Source: Rhizobacter terrae
GTDB lineage: Bacteria > Pseudomonadota > Gammaproteobacteria > Burkholderiales > Burkholderiaceae_C
NCBI RefSeq assembly: GCF_003852895.1
Contig: NZ_QUSW01000003.1
Coordinates: 648,816-712,815 of the forward strand
Length of the DNA stretch: 64,000 nucleotides
Direction: 5' to 3'
The notes below the pieces were generated by a model. The model was not told where the DNA came from. It saw only the letters and a list, made by a program, of their open reading frames with translations, and did no database searches. A program made the translations under genes and the position numbers. Below are positions 52,498 through 61,861 of the stretch, piece after piece; position 1 is the stretch's first letter, and every line of letters starts with the position of its first letter.

Positions 52498-53016
52498 ATG
52501 AGTGATTCGCATGAGGAACTCCGCAAAGAGGTCGTGGCATTGCTGCCGCGAATGCGCCGCTTCGCGAGAACCATCACGCGCAACCGCGAGGATGCCGACG
52601 ACCTGGTGCAGCTGGCGGTCGAGCGCGCCTTGATGCGCCTGGACCAATGGCAACGCGGGACACGACTGGACAGCTGGATATTCATGATCATGAAGAACGC
52701 CTGGATCGACGAAGTGCGCTCGCGCGTGCGGCGCGATGCCGTCTTCCTGCCGGAGGAGGCGGGCGAGAACGTCGGCCAGGCCGCGGGCGACTGGCCCGCC
52801 GATCGGCAGCACGTGCGCATGGATGTGCAGCGTGCAATGGAACAACTGAGCGAAGACCAGCGCATGGCCGTGGGCCTGGTGCTGGTCGAAGGCCTGCCTT
52901 ACAAGGAGGCGTCCGAGGTGCTGGGTATTCCCATCGGCACCTTGACCAGCCGACTGGCGCGGGCACGGGAAAGTCTGCAAGCGATCCTGGCGGGACCGCA
53001 GGGAGCTACGGGATGA
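52498..53016 (+). CDS. ECF-type RNA polymerase sigma factor
   Basis: 172 residues from ATG 52498. Region 2: LPRMRRFARTITRNREDADDLVQLAVERALMRLDQW, RLDSWIFMIMKNAWIDEVRSRVRR; region 4: AMEQLSEDQRMAVGLVLVEGLPYKEASEVLGIPIGTLTSRLARARESL. The stop overlaps the start of the anti-sigma gene (ATGA, 53013-53016). It is transcribed away from the S8 peptidase gene. Confidence 0.93.
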   Translation: MSDSHEELRKEVVALLPRMRRFARTITRNREDADDLVQLAVERALMRLDQWQRGTRLDSWIFMIMKNAWIDEVRSRVRRDAVFLPEEAGENVGQAAGDWPADRQHVRMDVQRAMEQLSEDQRMAVGLVLVEGLPYKEASEVLGIPIGTLTSRLARARESLQAILAGPQGATG

Positions 53017-53807
53017 GCAGTCACGGAATTTCGCAGGAAACGCTCTACGCCTATGTGGACAACGAGCTGAACGCCACCGACACGGCCAAGGTCGAGGCCG
53101 CGATGGCACACGACCCGGACCTGAAGAGCCTGATCGAAGAGCAGCGGGCCTTGCGTGCCTTGCTGGGCAACGCGTACTCGCCGGTCCTGGAAGAGCCGGT
53201 GCCTGAGCGCATCACGGCGGCGGCACAGGCCAGGTCGGCGGCGAAGCCCAAGGCCAAGATCGTCCGGCTGGCGGCGGCCCGCGAGCGCAAGCAGGCCGCC
53301 AGCGAGGACACCGCGCCACGCGAAGCCGCCAACGACTGGACCTGGAAGCATTGGGGCGGCATGGCGGCCTGCCTGGTGGTGGGCGTGTTCGCCGGCTACA
53401 GCGGCTGGCTGTCCAACGCCACGCACGACGTGGCCACCATCGACGGCAAGCTCGTCGCGCGCGGCCAGCTCGCGCAGGCCTTGTCCACCCAGCTGGCCAG
53501 CACCCAGACCAAGGATGCCGCGGTGAAGATCGGCCTGAGCTACGTCTCCAAGGCCGACGAGCTGTGCCGCAGCTTCACGGTGAAATCCGCCGGCACCGAC
53601 GGCCTGGCCTGCCGCCGCGGCAGCGAATGGATGCTGCGCGTCATTGAGCAGGAACAGCCCAAGCCCGGCGACCAGTCCGACCTGCGCATGGCCGCCTCGC
53701 CCGTGCCGGCCGCCGTGCTCAAGGTGGTGGACGAACAGATCCAGGGCAGCCCGCTGGATGCCGAGGGCGAGAAGGCGGCGATGAACAAGGGGTGGCGGGC
53801 GAAGTAG
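53013..53807 (+). CDS. Anti-sigma factor (membrane-anchored)
   Basis: 264 residues from ATG 53013. The N-terminal part ISQETLYAYVDNELNATDTAKVEAAMAHDPDLKSLIEEQRALRALL is the usual anti-sigma domain form without zinc-binding residues. A single membrane helix follows (WGGMAACLVVGVFAGYSGWL, about 110-130), then a periplasmic domain with two Cys (DELCRSF, GLACRRGSEW) that could form a disulfide. It should hold the coupled sigma factor inactive until an envelope signal. Confidence 0.92.
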   Translation: MSSHGISQETLYAYVDNELNATDTAKVEAAMAHDPDLKSLIEEQRALRALLGNAYSPVLEEPVPERITAAAQARSAAKPKAKIVRLAAARERKQAASEDTAPREAANDWTWKHWGGMAACLVVGVFAGYSGWLSNATHDVATIDGKLVARGQLAQALSTQLASTQTKDAAVKIGLSYVSKADELCRSFTVKSAGTDGLACRRGSEWMLRVIEQEQPKPGDQSDLRMAASPVPAAVLKVVDEQIQGSPLDAEGEKAAMNKGWRAK

Positions 53808-53816
53808 GACGGCGAC

Positions 53817-54086
53817 TCAGCGCTGCCTGGCGACATGCCAGACCTGAAGGATCTGAACCTCCGTGGCCCGAACCCGATAGGTGACGAGGTAGTTGCGGTG
53901 CACCACGAGTTCACGCGTGTCGTCGTGAATGCCGGCACGGCCGAGCAAGGGAAACGATTGCAGGCGTTGAACCCGTTCGCGAAGCTCGTTGACGAAGGGT
54001 GCAACAGCTGCGGGCTTGTCCGCAGCAATCCGGTCGGCAATTCTCGTGAGGTCGGCCAGTGCTCGACGTGTCCAGACCAGCCTCAC
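53817..54086 (-). CDS. RelE/ParE-family toxin
   Basis: 89 residues from GTG 54086, which overlaps the antitoxin stop (GTGA). LVWTRRALADLTRIADRIAADKPAAVAPFVNELRERVQRLQSFPLLGRAGIHDDTRELVVHRNYLVTYRVRATEVQILQVWHVARQ is the RelE/ParE pattern. Toxin is second in the operon, as usual. Confidence 0.92.
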   Translation of the reverse strand: MRLVWTRRALADLTRIADRIAADKPAAVAPFVNELRERVQRLQSFPLLGRAGIHDDTRELVVHRNYLVTYRVRATEVQILQVWHVARQR

Positions 54087-54388
54087 TTCTGACGTGCACC
54101 GCGCTTGCCGGCACTGTTGCTTCGTTTGGGCGATGGTGCCGCGGCCGAGTAGCGCGCAAAGGTGTCTTCGACCTCTTGGTCAGATGCGAATTCGCCATGG
54201 TCCGCAGCGGCGATGGCTTCCTTCAAGTCCGCAATTTGCGGCTCACGCCACACCAGATATTCCTTCAGAGCTTCCATGGCCACATGGCTCTTTGACCGGC
54301 CGGTGAGTTGGGCGTAGGTCTCGACGCGGCTCTTCAGTTCGGAGGGCAGCCGAAGACTGACTTGTGAATCTTTTGAGGCAGTGGACAT
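54083..54388 (-). CDS. CopG/ribbon-helix-helix antitoxin
   Basis: 101 residues from ATG 54388. An N-terminal ribbon-helix-helix (SQVSLRLPSELKSRVETYAQLTGRSKSHVAMEALKEYLVWRE) and a C-terminal toxin-binding region (IADLKEAIAAADHGEFASDQEVEDTFARY), with a basic tail. It is the partner of the downstream RelE/ParE toxin, and a palindrome lies just upstream. Confidence 0.92.
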   Translation of the reverse strand: MSTASKDSQVSLRLPSELKSRVETYAQLTGRSKSHVAMEALKEYLVWREPQIADLKEAIAAADHGEFASDQEVEDTFARYSAAAPSPKRSNSAGKRGARQK

Positions 54389-54420
54389 GGGCAACCCAGA
54401 CAGGGACAGATGGAATGCCT

Positions 54421-54444
54421 TGCAATGTAATACAACGCATTGCA
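54421..54444. promoter_or_regulatory. Operator palindrome of the second toxin-antitoxin module
   Basis: TGCAATG (54421-54427) and CATTGCA (54438-54444) with a 10-bp AT-rich spacer, 32 bp upstream of the antitoxin start. It is the likely antitoxin autoregulation site. Confidence 0.6.
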
Positions 54445-54562
54445 TGCAGTGCAGGGCCGTGCGATCCAGACCCGATCTACGGGTTTGCCCCCTTTGGCTT
54501 TCGTGACTTCGATCACGATGCTGTGAGAGTCGATCCGCCCCTCAAAAACGCAGGAGACACTC

Positions 54563-55027
54563 ATGGCCATCACGATGAAGGTGAACGGCAAGACGGTCAG
54601 CGTCAAAGCCGAGCCCGATACCCCCTTGCTTTGGGTCATCCGCGACGAAATCGGCCTGACAGGCACGAAATTCGGATGCGGCATGGCGCTGTGCGGCGCC
54701 TGCACGGTGCAGCTGGATGGGACGCCCATCCGATCGTGCCAGACGCCCGTGTCGGCGGTGGCCGGCAAGTCCGTCACCACGGTGGAAAGCCTCTCGCCCA
54801 ACAACTCGCATCCGCTTCAGAAAGCCTGGATCGCGCACGACGTGCCGCAATGCGGCTACTGCCAGTCCGGCCAGCTCATGAGCGCGGCGGCGCTGCTGGC
54901 CAAGAACAAGAACCCGAGCGATGCCGACATCGATGCCGCCATGAGCGGCAACATCTGCCGCTGCGGCACCTACCCGCGCATCCGCGCCGCCATCAAGTCG
55001 GCGGCTGCTGAAATGCGCAAGGCCTGA
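54563..55027 (+). CDS. [2Fe-2S] subunit of a molybdenum hydroxylase (IorA-like)
   Basis: 154 residues. Two iron-sulfur domains: plant-type [15 protein letters not shown] with FGCG before it, and the helical second cluster [10 protein letters not shown] with [10 protein letters not shown]. It resembles the alpha subunit of isoquinoline 1-oxidoreductase and passes electrons from the molybdopterin subunit. It is 14 bp upstream of that subunit. Confidence 0.93.
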   Translation: MAITMKVNGKTVSVKAEPDTPLLWVIRDEIGLTGTKFGCGMALCGACTVQLDGTPIRSCQTPVSAVAGKSVTTVESLSPNNSHPLQKAWIAHDVPQCGYCQSGQLMSAAALLAKNKNPSDADIDAAMSGNICRCGTYPRIRAAIKSAAAEMRKA

Positions 55028-55041
55028 ACGGGGAGATCGTC

Positions 55042-57180
55042 ATGACACAAGCCACGATCCGCACCGCCGTCTCGCGCCGCTCCTTCCTGCAAGCCTCCAC
55101 CGTCGCCGGTGGCGGGCTGATGCTGGGGGTCTCGCTGCCCGGCATGGAAGCCATGGCCGCGGGCACGCTGTACACGCCCAATGCCTGGGTGCACATCGCC
55201 GATGACAACACCATCACCTTGCTCTCGGCGCGCTCCGAGATGGGCCAGGGCGTGTACACGTCCATGCCCATGCTCATCGCCGAGGAGCTGAACGTCGACC
55301 TCAAGACCGTGAAGGTCGAGATCGCGCCGCCCGGCGCGGTCTACGTCAATGCGCTGCTCGGAGCGCAGATCACCGGCGGCTCGACGTCGGTGCGCGACGG
55401 CTGGGAGAAGCTGCGCACCGCAGGCGCCCAGGTGCGCGAGATGCTCATCAGCGCGGCTGCCGATGAATGGAAGGTCGACCGTGCCACGCTCAAGGCCGAC
55501 AAGGGTTTCGTCACCGGGCCCAAGGGCAAGAAGGCCAGCTATGGCCACCTGGCCGAGGCGGCGTCCAAGCTGCCGGTGCCGGAGAAGGTGGCGCTGAAGG
55601 ACCCGAAGGACTTCAAGATCGTCGGCAAGCACACCAAGCGCCTGGACACGCCGATGAAGGTCAGCGGCCGTGCGGAGTTCGGCATCGACGTGAAGCTGCC
55701 GGGCATGGTGTACGCCTCGCTGGAACAGCCGCCGGTCATTGGCGGTACCGTCAAGAGCCTGGATTCCTCCAAGGCCAAGGGCATGCCAGGCGTCATCGAC
55801 GTGGTGCAGATTCCCGACGGCGTGGCGGTGGTGGCCGACACCTACTGGCATGCGAGGAAGGCGCGCGAGGCGCTGGCCATCGAGTGGGATGACGGCGCAG
55901 GTGGCGCGCTGAGCACGCAGGCCATGGCCGATGGCATCAAGGCAGCGGCCAACAGCGCCAAGCCCATTCCCATCAAGGCGCAGGGCGACGTGGCCGAGGG
56001 CATGAAGAAGGCCGTGAAGGTCGTGAAGGCCGAATACCAGATGCCGCTGCTCGCGCATGCGCCGCTGGAACCGATGAACTTCACCGCCAGCGTCACCGGC
56101 AACAAGGTGCTGCTGATCGGCCCCACGCAGTTCCAGCAGGGCGCGCAGGGCGCGACCGCGGCAGCGCTGGGCGTGAAGCCGGAAGACATCACGCTCAAGA
56201 CGACCTTCCTCGGCGGCGGTTTCGGACGGCGGCTGGAGCTGGACTTCATCGTGCAGGCCGCGCAGATCAGCAAGGCCGTGGGCAAGCCGGTGAAACTGCT
56301 GTGGACGCGCGAAGACGACATGACGCACGACTTCTACCGGCCGATGGCGCTGAACCAGCTTGAAGCCGGCCTGGACGCGAACGGCATGCCGGTGGCCATG
56401 ACCTTCAAGGTGACCTCGCAGTCCATCACGCAGCGTGCCTTCGGCCTGCCCAAGGACACGCTGGATCCGTTCATGGCCGAGGCCTCGGTGGCGGCCTACG
56501 AGATCCCGAACACGCGGCATGACCTCGTCATCCACGATGCCGGCCTGCGCGTGGGCTACTGGCGCGCGGTGAGCCACAACATGAACGCCTTCGCCAACGA
56601 AAGCTTCGTGGACGAGATGGCCGCCGCCGCGGGCAAGGACCCGCTGGCGTATCGGCTGTCGCTGCTCAAGGAGCATCCGCGCTTCGCCAACGTGCTCAAG
56701 GCCGCGGCCGACAAGGCGGGCTGGGGCAAGGCGCCGGCAGGGCACTCGATGGGCGTGGCGCTGATGGAGGGCTACGACACCTACATGGCGCAGGTGGCCG
56801 AGATCTCCATGGAACAAGGCCAGGTCAAGGTGCACAAGGTGACGGTGGCTGCGGACCTGGGCCGCATGGTCAACCCCGACACCGTGGTCGCGCAGATCCA
56901 GTCCAGCGTGGTGTTCGGCCTGAGTGCGGCGCTGATGGACGAGATCACGCTCGACAAGGGCCGCGTGCAGCAGACCAACTTCCACAACTACCCGGTGCTG
57001 CGGATGAACGAGGCGCCGCCCATCGACATCGTGCTCATCCCGAGCACGGAGAAGCCGGGCGGCATCGGCGAGCCGGCGACGGCGCTGATCGGGCCGGCAG
57101 TGGCGAATGCGATCTTTGCGGCGAGCGGCAAGCGGGTGAGGAAGATGCCGTTCACGGCGGAGAACATCGCCGCGGCGTGA
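55042..57180 (+). CDS. Molybdopterin-binding subunit of a xanthine dehydrogenase-family enzyme (IorB-like), Tat-exported
   Basis: 712 residues. The N-terminus carries a twin-arginine signal (SRRSFLQASTVAGGGLMLGVSLPG), so the folded cofactor-loaded enzyme goes to the periplasm. Family motifs include RSEMGQGVYTSMPMLIAEEL, LGAQITGGSTSVRDGW, TTFLGGGFGRRLELDF, and near the end GGIGEPATALIGPAVANAI with the active-site Glu. It hydroxylates N-heterocycles or aldehydes; the substrate is unknown. The c-type cytochrome gene often found downstream is absent. Confidence 0.92.
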   Translation: MTQATIRTAVSRRSFLQASTVAGGGLMLGVSLPGMEAMAAGTLYTPNAWVHIADDNTITLLSARSEMGQGVYTSMPMLIAEELNVDLKTVKVEIAPPGAVYVNALLGAQITGGSTSVRDGWEKLRTAGAQVREMLISAAADEWKVDRATLKADKGFVTGPKGKKASYGHLAEAASKLPVPEKVALKDPKDFKIVGKHTKRLDTPMKVSGRAEFGIDVKLPGMVYASLEQPPVIGGTVKSLDSSKAKGMPGVIDVVQIPDGVAVVADTYWHARKAREALAIEWDDGAGGALSTQAMADGIKAAANSAKPIPIKAQGDVAEGMKKAVKVVKAEYQMPLLAHAPLEPMNFTASVTGNKVLLIGPTQFQQGAQGATAAALGVKPEDITLKTTFLGGGFGRRLELDFIVQAAQISKAVGKPVKLLWTREDDMTHDFYRPMALNQLEAGLDANGMPVAMTFKVTSQSITQRAFGLPKDTLDPFMAEASVAAYEIPNTRHDLVIHDAGLRVGYWRAVSHNMNAFANESFVDEMAAAAGKDPLAYRLSLLKEHPRFANVLKAAADKAGWGKAPAGHSMGVALMEGYDTYMAQVAEISMEQGQVKVHKVTVAADLGRMVNPDTVVAQIQSSVVFGLSAALMDEITLDKGRVQQTNFHNYPVLRMNEAPPIDIVLIPSTEKPGGIGEPATALIGPAVANAIFAASGKRVRKMPFTAENIAAA

Positions 57181-57241
57181 GCCTGTCTCGGGGGCGGGGG
57201 AAGGTATCCTTGTCGGGTTTTTCCTCCGCCAGCCCCCTGAG

Positions 57242-58498
57242 ATGACCGCCGTTCCCGCGTCCTACAACCTCCCGCCCGACCAACTCCCCGCCTCCTGCGA
57301 CGTGCTCGTGATCGGCGCAGGTCCGGCGGGCACTGCCGCGGCGACCACGCTCGCACGGGCGGGCTTCGACGTGGTGCTGGTGGACCAGCACAGCTTTCCT
57401 CGCGACAAGATCTGCGGCGACGGGCTCATCCCCGACGCGCACAAGGCCTTGCAGAAGCTGGGGGCGCTCGACGAGGTGATGGCCGTCGCCCAGCCTGCGG
57501 CCCACATCGGCTGCATCGGTCCGCGCGGCGGGCGCATCGACGTGCCCGGCACGCTGGCGGTGCTGCCGCGCAAGGAACTCGATTTCATCCTGCTCAAGAA
57601 CGCCGTGAAGCATGGCGTGCGCATGTTCGCACCGGTTCGCTTTGCCGCGCCCATCGAGGAAGGCGGCCGCGTCCTCGGCGCCCAGCTTAAGGCCGGCGAC
57701 AGCACGCATGAACTGCGCGCCGGCTGGACCATCCTCGCCACCGGCGCCGTGCCGCAGGCCCTCATCGCTGCGGGCATGTCGCGGCGGCAGACGCCCAGCG
57801 GCGTGGCGCTGCGCGGCTACGTCAAGAACGACAAGATGGTGGGCCGCATCGACAAGCTGGAGATCATCTGGCACCGCGCGGTGAGCCCGGGCTACGGCTG
57901 GATCTTCCCGTGCCGCGACGGCATCTTCAACATCGGGGTGGGCATCGCCGACAGCCACGGCGAGGCGCGCAACGGCAAGCTCGCCAAGAAGGAAGCCAAC
58001 CTGCGCGAGATCTTCGATGACTTCACCCGCGTGTACGCACCCGCCAAGGAACTGGTGGACGGCGGCGAGTGGACCAGCCCGCTCAAGGGCGCGCCGCTGC
58101 GCTGCACGCTCGAAGGCGCGCAGTACTCCCGGCCGGGACTCATCGTGACGGGCGAGGCCGCGGGCAGCACCTATTCGTTCAGCGGCGAGGGCATCGGCAA
58201 GGCGATGGAGACGGGTATCCTCGCGGCCGAAGCGGTGCTCGCCGGGCGTGAGTCGACGCTCGATGACGCCACCGTGCGCCAGCGCTACGAAGCCGGCCTG
58301 CTCGCGCTCAAGCCACGATTTGACCTCTACCAGCGGGCCAACAAGGTCAACCGCCACCCCTGGCTCGCGGACTTGCTCATCTGGCGCGCGAAGAAGAGCG
58401 AACGGCTGCTGCGCCGCATGAGCGGCGTGCTCAACGAGACGAGCAATCCGGGGAACCTGGTGTCGATGAAGGGCATCGTGCGGCTGTTCACCGAATGA
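57242..58498 (+). CDS. FAD-dependent oxidoreductase of the geranylgeranyl reductase family
   Basis: 418 residues. The Rossmann FAD site is CDVLVIGAGPAGTAAATTLARAGFDVVLVDQ, then FPRDKICGDGLIPDA, the GGR family signature, WTILATGAVPQ and the second FAD motif LIVTGEAAGSTYSFSGEGIGKAMETG. These enzymes reduce isoprenoid or hydroxylate substrates; the real reaction is not predictable here. It is coupled by a 4-bp overlap to the next gene. Confidence 0.88.
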   Translation: MTAVPASYNLPPDQLPASCDVLVIGAGPAGTAAATTLARAGFDVVLVDQHSFPRDKICGDGLIPDAHKALQKLGALDEVMAVAQPAAHIGCIGPRGGRIDVPGTLAVLPRKELDFILLKNAVKHGVRMFAPVRFAAPIEEGGRVLGAQLKAGDSTHELRAGWTILATGAVPQALIAAGMSRRQTPSGVALRGYVKNDKMVGRIDKLEIIWHRAVSPGYGWIFPCRDGIFNIGVGIADSHGEARNGKLAKKEANLREIFDDFTRVYAPAKELVDGGEWTSPLKGAPLRCTLEGAQYSRPGLIVTGEAAGSTYSFSGEGIGKAMETGILAAEAVLAGRESTLDDATVRQRYEAGLLALKPRFDLYQRANKVNRHPWLADLLIWRAKKSERLLRRMSGVLNETSNPGNLVSMKGIVRLFTE

Positions 58499-59238
58499 AG
58501 GCAGCGCTTCGCATCCTTGCCATCGTTCTCCTGGCCAGCCTGGCCATGGTGGGCCGTGCGGACGACACCTTGCAGCCCGGCGACTACGTGCTCGGCCGCG
58601 ACGTCGGCACCTTGACCGTGCAGCCGGCGTTCCGGGGCACGCAGGTGTTCTCCATCTCGGTGGTGGGCGCCAACGCCCACACCTGCGAGCTGGGCGGCAA
58701 GATCAAGGGTGGACGCAGCACGCCCGACGACCAGGACCAGAAGCCCCTGTGCGAAGTGCGCTTCGAGAAGTCCGGTCCGTCCAGCCTCTCGGTGAAGACC
58801 AACGAGGCGGACTCCTGCCGCAGCTACTGCGGCGCACGCGCCTGGTTCGAAGGCACCTATGTGCTGCCGCCTTCAGGCTGTAGCAGTGCGGAGATCCGGC
58901 GCTCGCGCGATGCCTTCAAGAAGGCCTATGACCGCCATGACCATGCCGAGGCCGAACGCCTGCTGTCGCCGATGCTGGTCCAATGCAAGGCGGTGATGAG
59001 CCCCTGGGATGAAGACTGGATCCGCAACGACCTCGCCCTCGCGCAGCACAAGCTGGGCCGCGATGCCGCCTGCCTGGAGCTGCTCGCCCCGCTGGCCAAG
59101 GACGCCCAGGACTCCGAGCGCGACCCGCAGGCGTGGAAGGACAACCTGGAGCTGCCGCCGGTCGAGTCGGACATCTACGCCGGCATCATCGCCGCCACCC
59201 GCACCAACCTCAAGCTCTGCCGGGGGCGCAGGAAGTAA
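58495..59238 (+). CDS. Exported hypothetical protein, Cys-rich
   Basis: 247 residues. A signal peptide (ILAIVLLASLAMVGRA), then an N-terminal beta-rich half with several Cys (HTCEL, PLCEV, DSCRSYCGARAW), then a helical C-terminal half resembling short tetratricopeptide-like helices (SRDAFKKAYDRHDHAEAERLL, DLALAQHKLGRDAACLELLAPLAK). I do not recognise a family. Coupling to the flavoprotein suggests shared expression. Confidence 0.75.
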   Translation: MKAALRILAIVLLASLAMVGRADDTLQPGDYVLGRDVGTLTVQPAFRGTQVFSISVVGANAHTCELGGKIKGGRSTPDDQDQKPLCEVRFEKSGPSSLSVKTNEADSCRSYCGARAWFEGTYVLPPSGCSSAEIRRSRDAFKKAYDRHDHAEAERLLSPMLVQCKAVMSPWDEDWIRNDLALAQHKLGRDAACLELLAPLAKDAQDSERDPQAWKDNLELPPVESDIYAGIIAATRTNLKLCRGRRK

Positions 59239-59262
59239 CGACGAACGCCAAGGCCTGAAGTC

Positions 59263-60021
59263 ATGTGCCAACTCCTCGGAATGAACGGCAACACGCCGAC
59301 CGACATCGTGTTCAGCTTCACCGGCTTCTGCACGCGCGCCGAGGAGCACAAGGACGGCTTCGGCATCGCCTTCTTCGAGGGGCCGGGCGTGCGGCTGTTC
59401 GTGGATGCGCAAAGCGCGCGCACCTCGCCGGTGGCCGAGATGGTGCGGCAATACCCCATCCGCAGCGACAACATCATTGCCCACATCCGCAAGGCCACGC
59501 AGGGCCGCATCGCGCTGGAGAACACCCACCCCTTCCAGCGCGAGCTGTGGGGCCGCTACTGGGTGTTCGCCCACAACGGCGACCTGAAGAACTTTGCGCC
59601 GCGCCTGCACGCCTCGTTCAGGCCGGTGGGCAACACCGACAGCGAGCTGGCGTTCTGCTGGCTGATGCAGGAGCTGTCCAAGGCGCATGCGAGCGTGCCC
59701 TCCATCCCCGAGCTCACCGCCACCTTGCGCGAGCTGGTGCCGCAGCTGGCTGCGCACGGCACCTTCAACTGCATGCTCAGCAACGGCGAGGCGCTGTGGG
59801 CGCATTGCTCCACCAAGCTGTGGTACCTGGTGCGGCAGCACCCCTTCCAGCGCGCGACGCTGCAGGACGAAGACATCAGCGTGAACTTCGCGGAAGAGAC
59901 CTCGGCCGCCGACCGCGTCGCGGTGGTGGTCACCGAGCCGCTGACGCGCGACGAGAACTGGGTGGCCTTCCGGCCCGGCGAGCTGAAGGTGTTCGCCGGC
60001 GGCCTGCCGCTGGACCACTGA
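59263..60021 (+). CDS. Class II glutamine amidotransferase (YafJ-like)
   Basis: 252 residues. The N-terminal nucleophile is Cys2 (MCQLLGMNGNTPTD), exposed after Met removal; HKDGFGIAFFEG, the Arg-containing NIIAHIRKATQG, ENTHPFQRELWGRYWVFAHNGDL, and NTDSELAFCWLM complete the NTN-hydrolase pattern. It lies 24 bp after the preceding gene. Partner synthase and substrate are unknown. Confidence 0.93.
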   Translation: MCQLLGMNGNTPTDIVFSFTGFCTRAEEHKDGFGIAFFEGPGVRLFVDAQSARTSPVAEMVRQYPIRSDNIIAHIRKATQGRIALENTHPFQRELWGRYWVFAHNGDLKNFAPRLHASFRPVGNTDSELAFCWLMQELSKAHASVPSIPELTATLRELVPQLAAHGTFNCMLSNGEALWAHCSTKLWYLVRQHPFQRATLQDEDISVNFAEETSAADRVAVVVTEPLTRDENWVAFRPGELKVFAGGLPLDH

Positions 60022-60151
60022 GGTTTTTCGCGACGCACTGTGCGAATGGCGCGGCCTTCACCCTGACGCTGCCAACAAACCGTGAGTTCCCCGGGATGGC
60101 TTGCGGCACACTTTCGCCGCATCCGCCCGAGCCCTCCGAGGACCTGCCGCC

Positions 60152-61861
60152 ATGACGCTCCCGGCCACCCCCACGCCGCGCTTCGACACCTTCTACAAGT
60201 ACGACGCGCTCACGCGGTTGCTGTTCGACTATGCCGAGTCCAACCCGGCCATCGTGTCGCTGCAGTCCATCGGCAAGAGCTACGAGGGCCGCGACATCTG
60301 GGTCGTCACGCTCACCAATGCGGCCACCGGCCCCGACACCGACAAGCCCGCGTTCTGGACCGACGGCAACATCCACGCCGCCGAACTCACCGCCAGCACC
60401 GCCTGCCTGTACTACCTGCACCACCTCGTCACCGGCTATGGCGATGACCCGCAGATCACCCATCTGCTGGACACGCGCACCATCTACATCTGCCCGCGCC
60501 TGAACCCCGACGGTGCCGAGCTCGCATTGGCCGACAAGCCGCGCCACATCCGCTCGTCCACCCGCCGCTACCCCTTCGAGGAAGACCCGGTGGACGGCCT
60601 CACCATGGAAGACGTGGACGGCGACGGGCGCATCCTCTTCATGCGCATTCCCGACCCGCACGGCGCGTACAAGAAGAGCGCGCAGGACCCGCGGCTGATG
60701 GTGCCGCGCGAGCCCGGAGAGTTTGGAGGCGAGTACTACCGCCTCATGCCCGAAGGCACGCTCAAGCACTACGACGGCCTGAGCGTGACGGTGAACAAGG
60801 ACAGCGAAGGCCTGGACCTGAACCGCAACTTCCCGAGCGGCTGGCGCCAGGAATTCGAGCAGGTGGGAGCCGGCGCCTACCCGACCAGCGAGCCCGAGGT
60901 GCGCGCCATGGTGGACTTCATCGTCCGGCACAAGAACATCGGCGCGGCCATCAGCTACCACACGCACAGCGGCGTCATCCTGCGGCCCATGGGCACGCAA
61001 AGCGACGACGACATGATCCCCGAGGACCTGTGGACCATCCGGCGCTTCAGCGACATCGGCGCCAGGCTCACGGGCTACCCGGCCATCAGCATCTGGCACG
61101 ACTTCAAGTACCACCCGAAGGAAGTCATCACCGGCACGCAGGACTGGGTCTACGAGCACCTGGGCGCGCTGTTCTGGGTGGTCGAGATCTGGTCGCCCAA
61201 CAAGGAAGCGGGCATCGAGAACTACAAGTGGATCGACTGGTTCCGCGAGCACCCGGTGGAAGACGACCTCAAGCTGCTCAAGTGGAGCGACGAGCACTGC
61301 GAAGGCCAGGCGCACGTGGACTGGAAGCCCTTCCTGCATCCGCAGCTGGGGCAGGTGGAGATCGGCGGCTGGGACAAGATGAACTTCTGGCGCAACCCGC
61401 CGGCGAAGCTGCGCGAGCGCGAGGCTGCGCGCTTTCCGGCGTGGATGAATCAGATTGCGCTGAGCTTGCCCAGGCTGGAGCTGGTGCGCAGCGAGGTGCG
61501 GGCGCTTGGGCCTGACACCTGGCGCATCCGCCTGGCGGTGGCCAATGCGGGCTACCTGCCGGCCTACGTGAGCAAGCGGGCGCTGGAGCGCAAGGTGGTG
61601 CGCGGGGTGATCTTCGAGATCCACCTGCCCGAGGGTGATCCGCACATCACGCTGGTCAGCGGCAAGGAACGCGAGGAAGGGCCGCAGCTGGAAGGGCATC
61701 ACGTGAAGATGAGCCTGCAGGCTTTTTTGCCGACGCGCGACATCACGGCGGATCGGGCGGTGCATGAGTGGGTGGTCAAGGCGCCCAAGGGCACGCGCAT
61801 TGCCGTGAGCGCGCGGGCGGATCGGGCGGGGGTGGTGAAGACTGAGGTGACGTTGGATTGA
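60152..61861 (+). CDS. M14-family zinc carboxypeptidase
   Basis: 569 residues from ATG 60152; an upstream in-frame start at 60101 is less likely. The zinc ligands are visible: HxxE in TDGNIHAAELTAS and a His in ISYHTHSG, with substrate-binding LDLNRNFPSGW and the catalytic Glu in LFWVVEIWSP. A C-terminal domain of about 110 residues follows the peptidase. No signal peptide is seen, so it is probably cytoplasmic. The disrupted integron integrase starts to lose homology only a few bases past its stop. Confidence 0.92.
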   Translation: MTLPATPTPRFDTFYKYDALTRLLFDYAESNPAIVSLQSIGKSYEGRDIWVVTLTNAATGPDTDKPAFWTDGNIHAAELTASTACLYYLHHLVTGYGDDPQITHLLDTRTIYICPRLNPDGAELALADKPRHIRSSTRRYPFEEDPVDGLTMEDVDGDGRILFMRIPDPHGAYKKSAQDPRLMVPREPGEFGGEYYRLMPEGTLKHYDGLSVTVNKDSEGLDLNRNFPSGWRQEFEQVGAGAYPTSEPEVRAMVDFIVRHKNIGAAISYHTHSGVILRPMGTQSDDDMIPEDLWTIRRFSDIGARLTGYPAISIWHDFKYHPKEVITGTQDWVYEHLGALFWVVEIWSPNKEAGIENYKWIDWFREHPVEDDLKLLKWSDEHCEGQAHVDWKPFLHPQLGQVEIGGWDKMNFWRNPPAKLREREAARFPAWMNQIALSLPRLELVRSEVRALGPDTWRIRLAVANAGYLPAYVSKRALERKVVRGVIFEIHLPEGDPHITLVSGKEREEGPQLEGHHVKMSLQAFLPTRDITADRAVHEWVVKAPKGTRIAVSARADRAGVVKTEVTLD

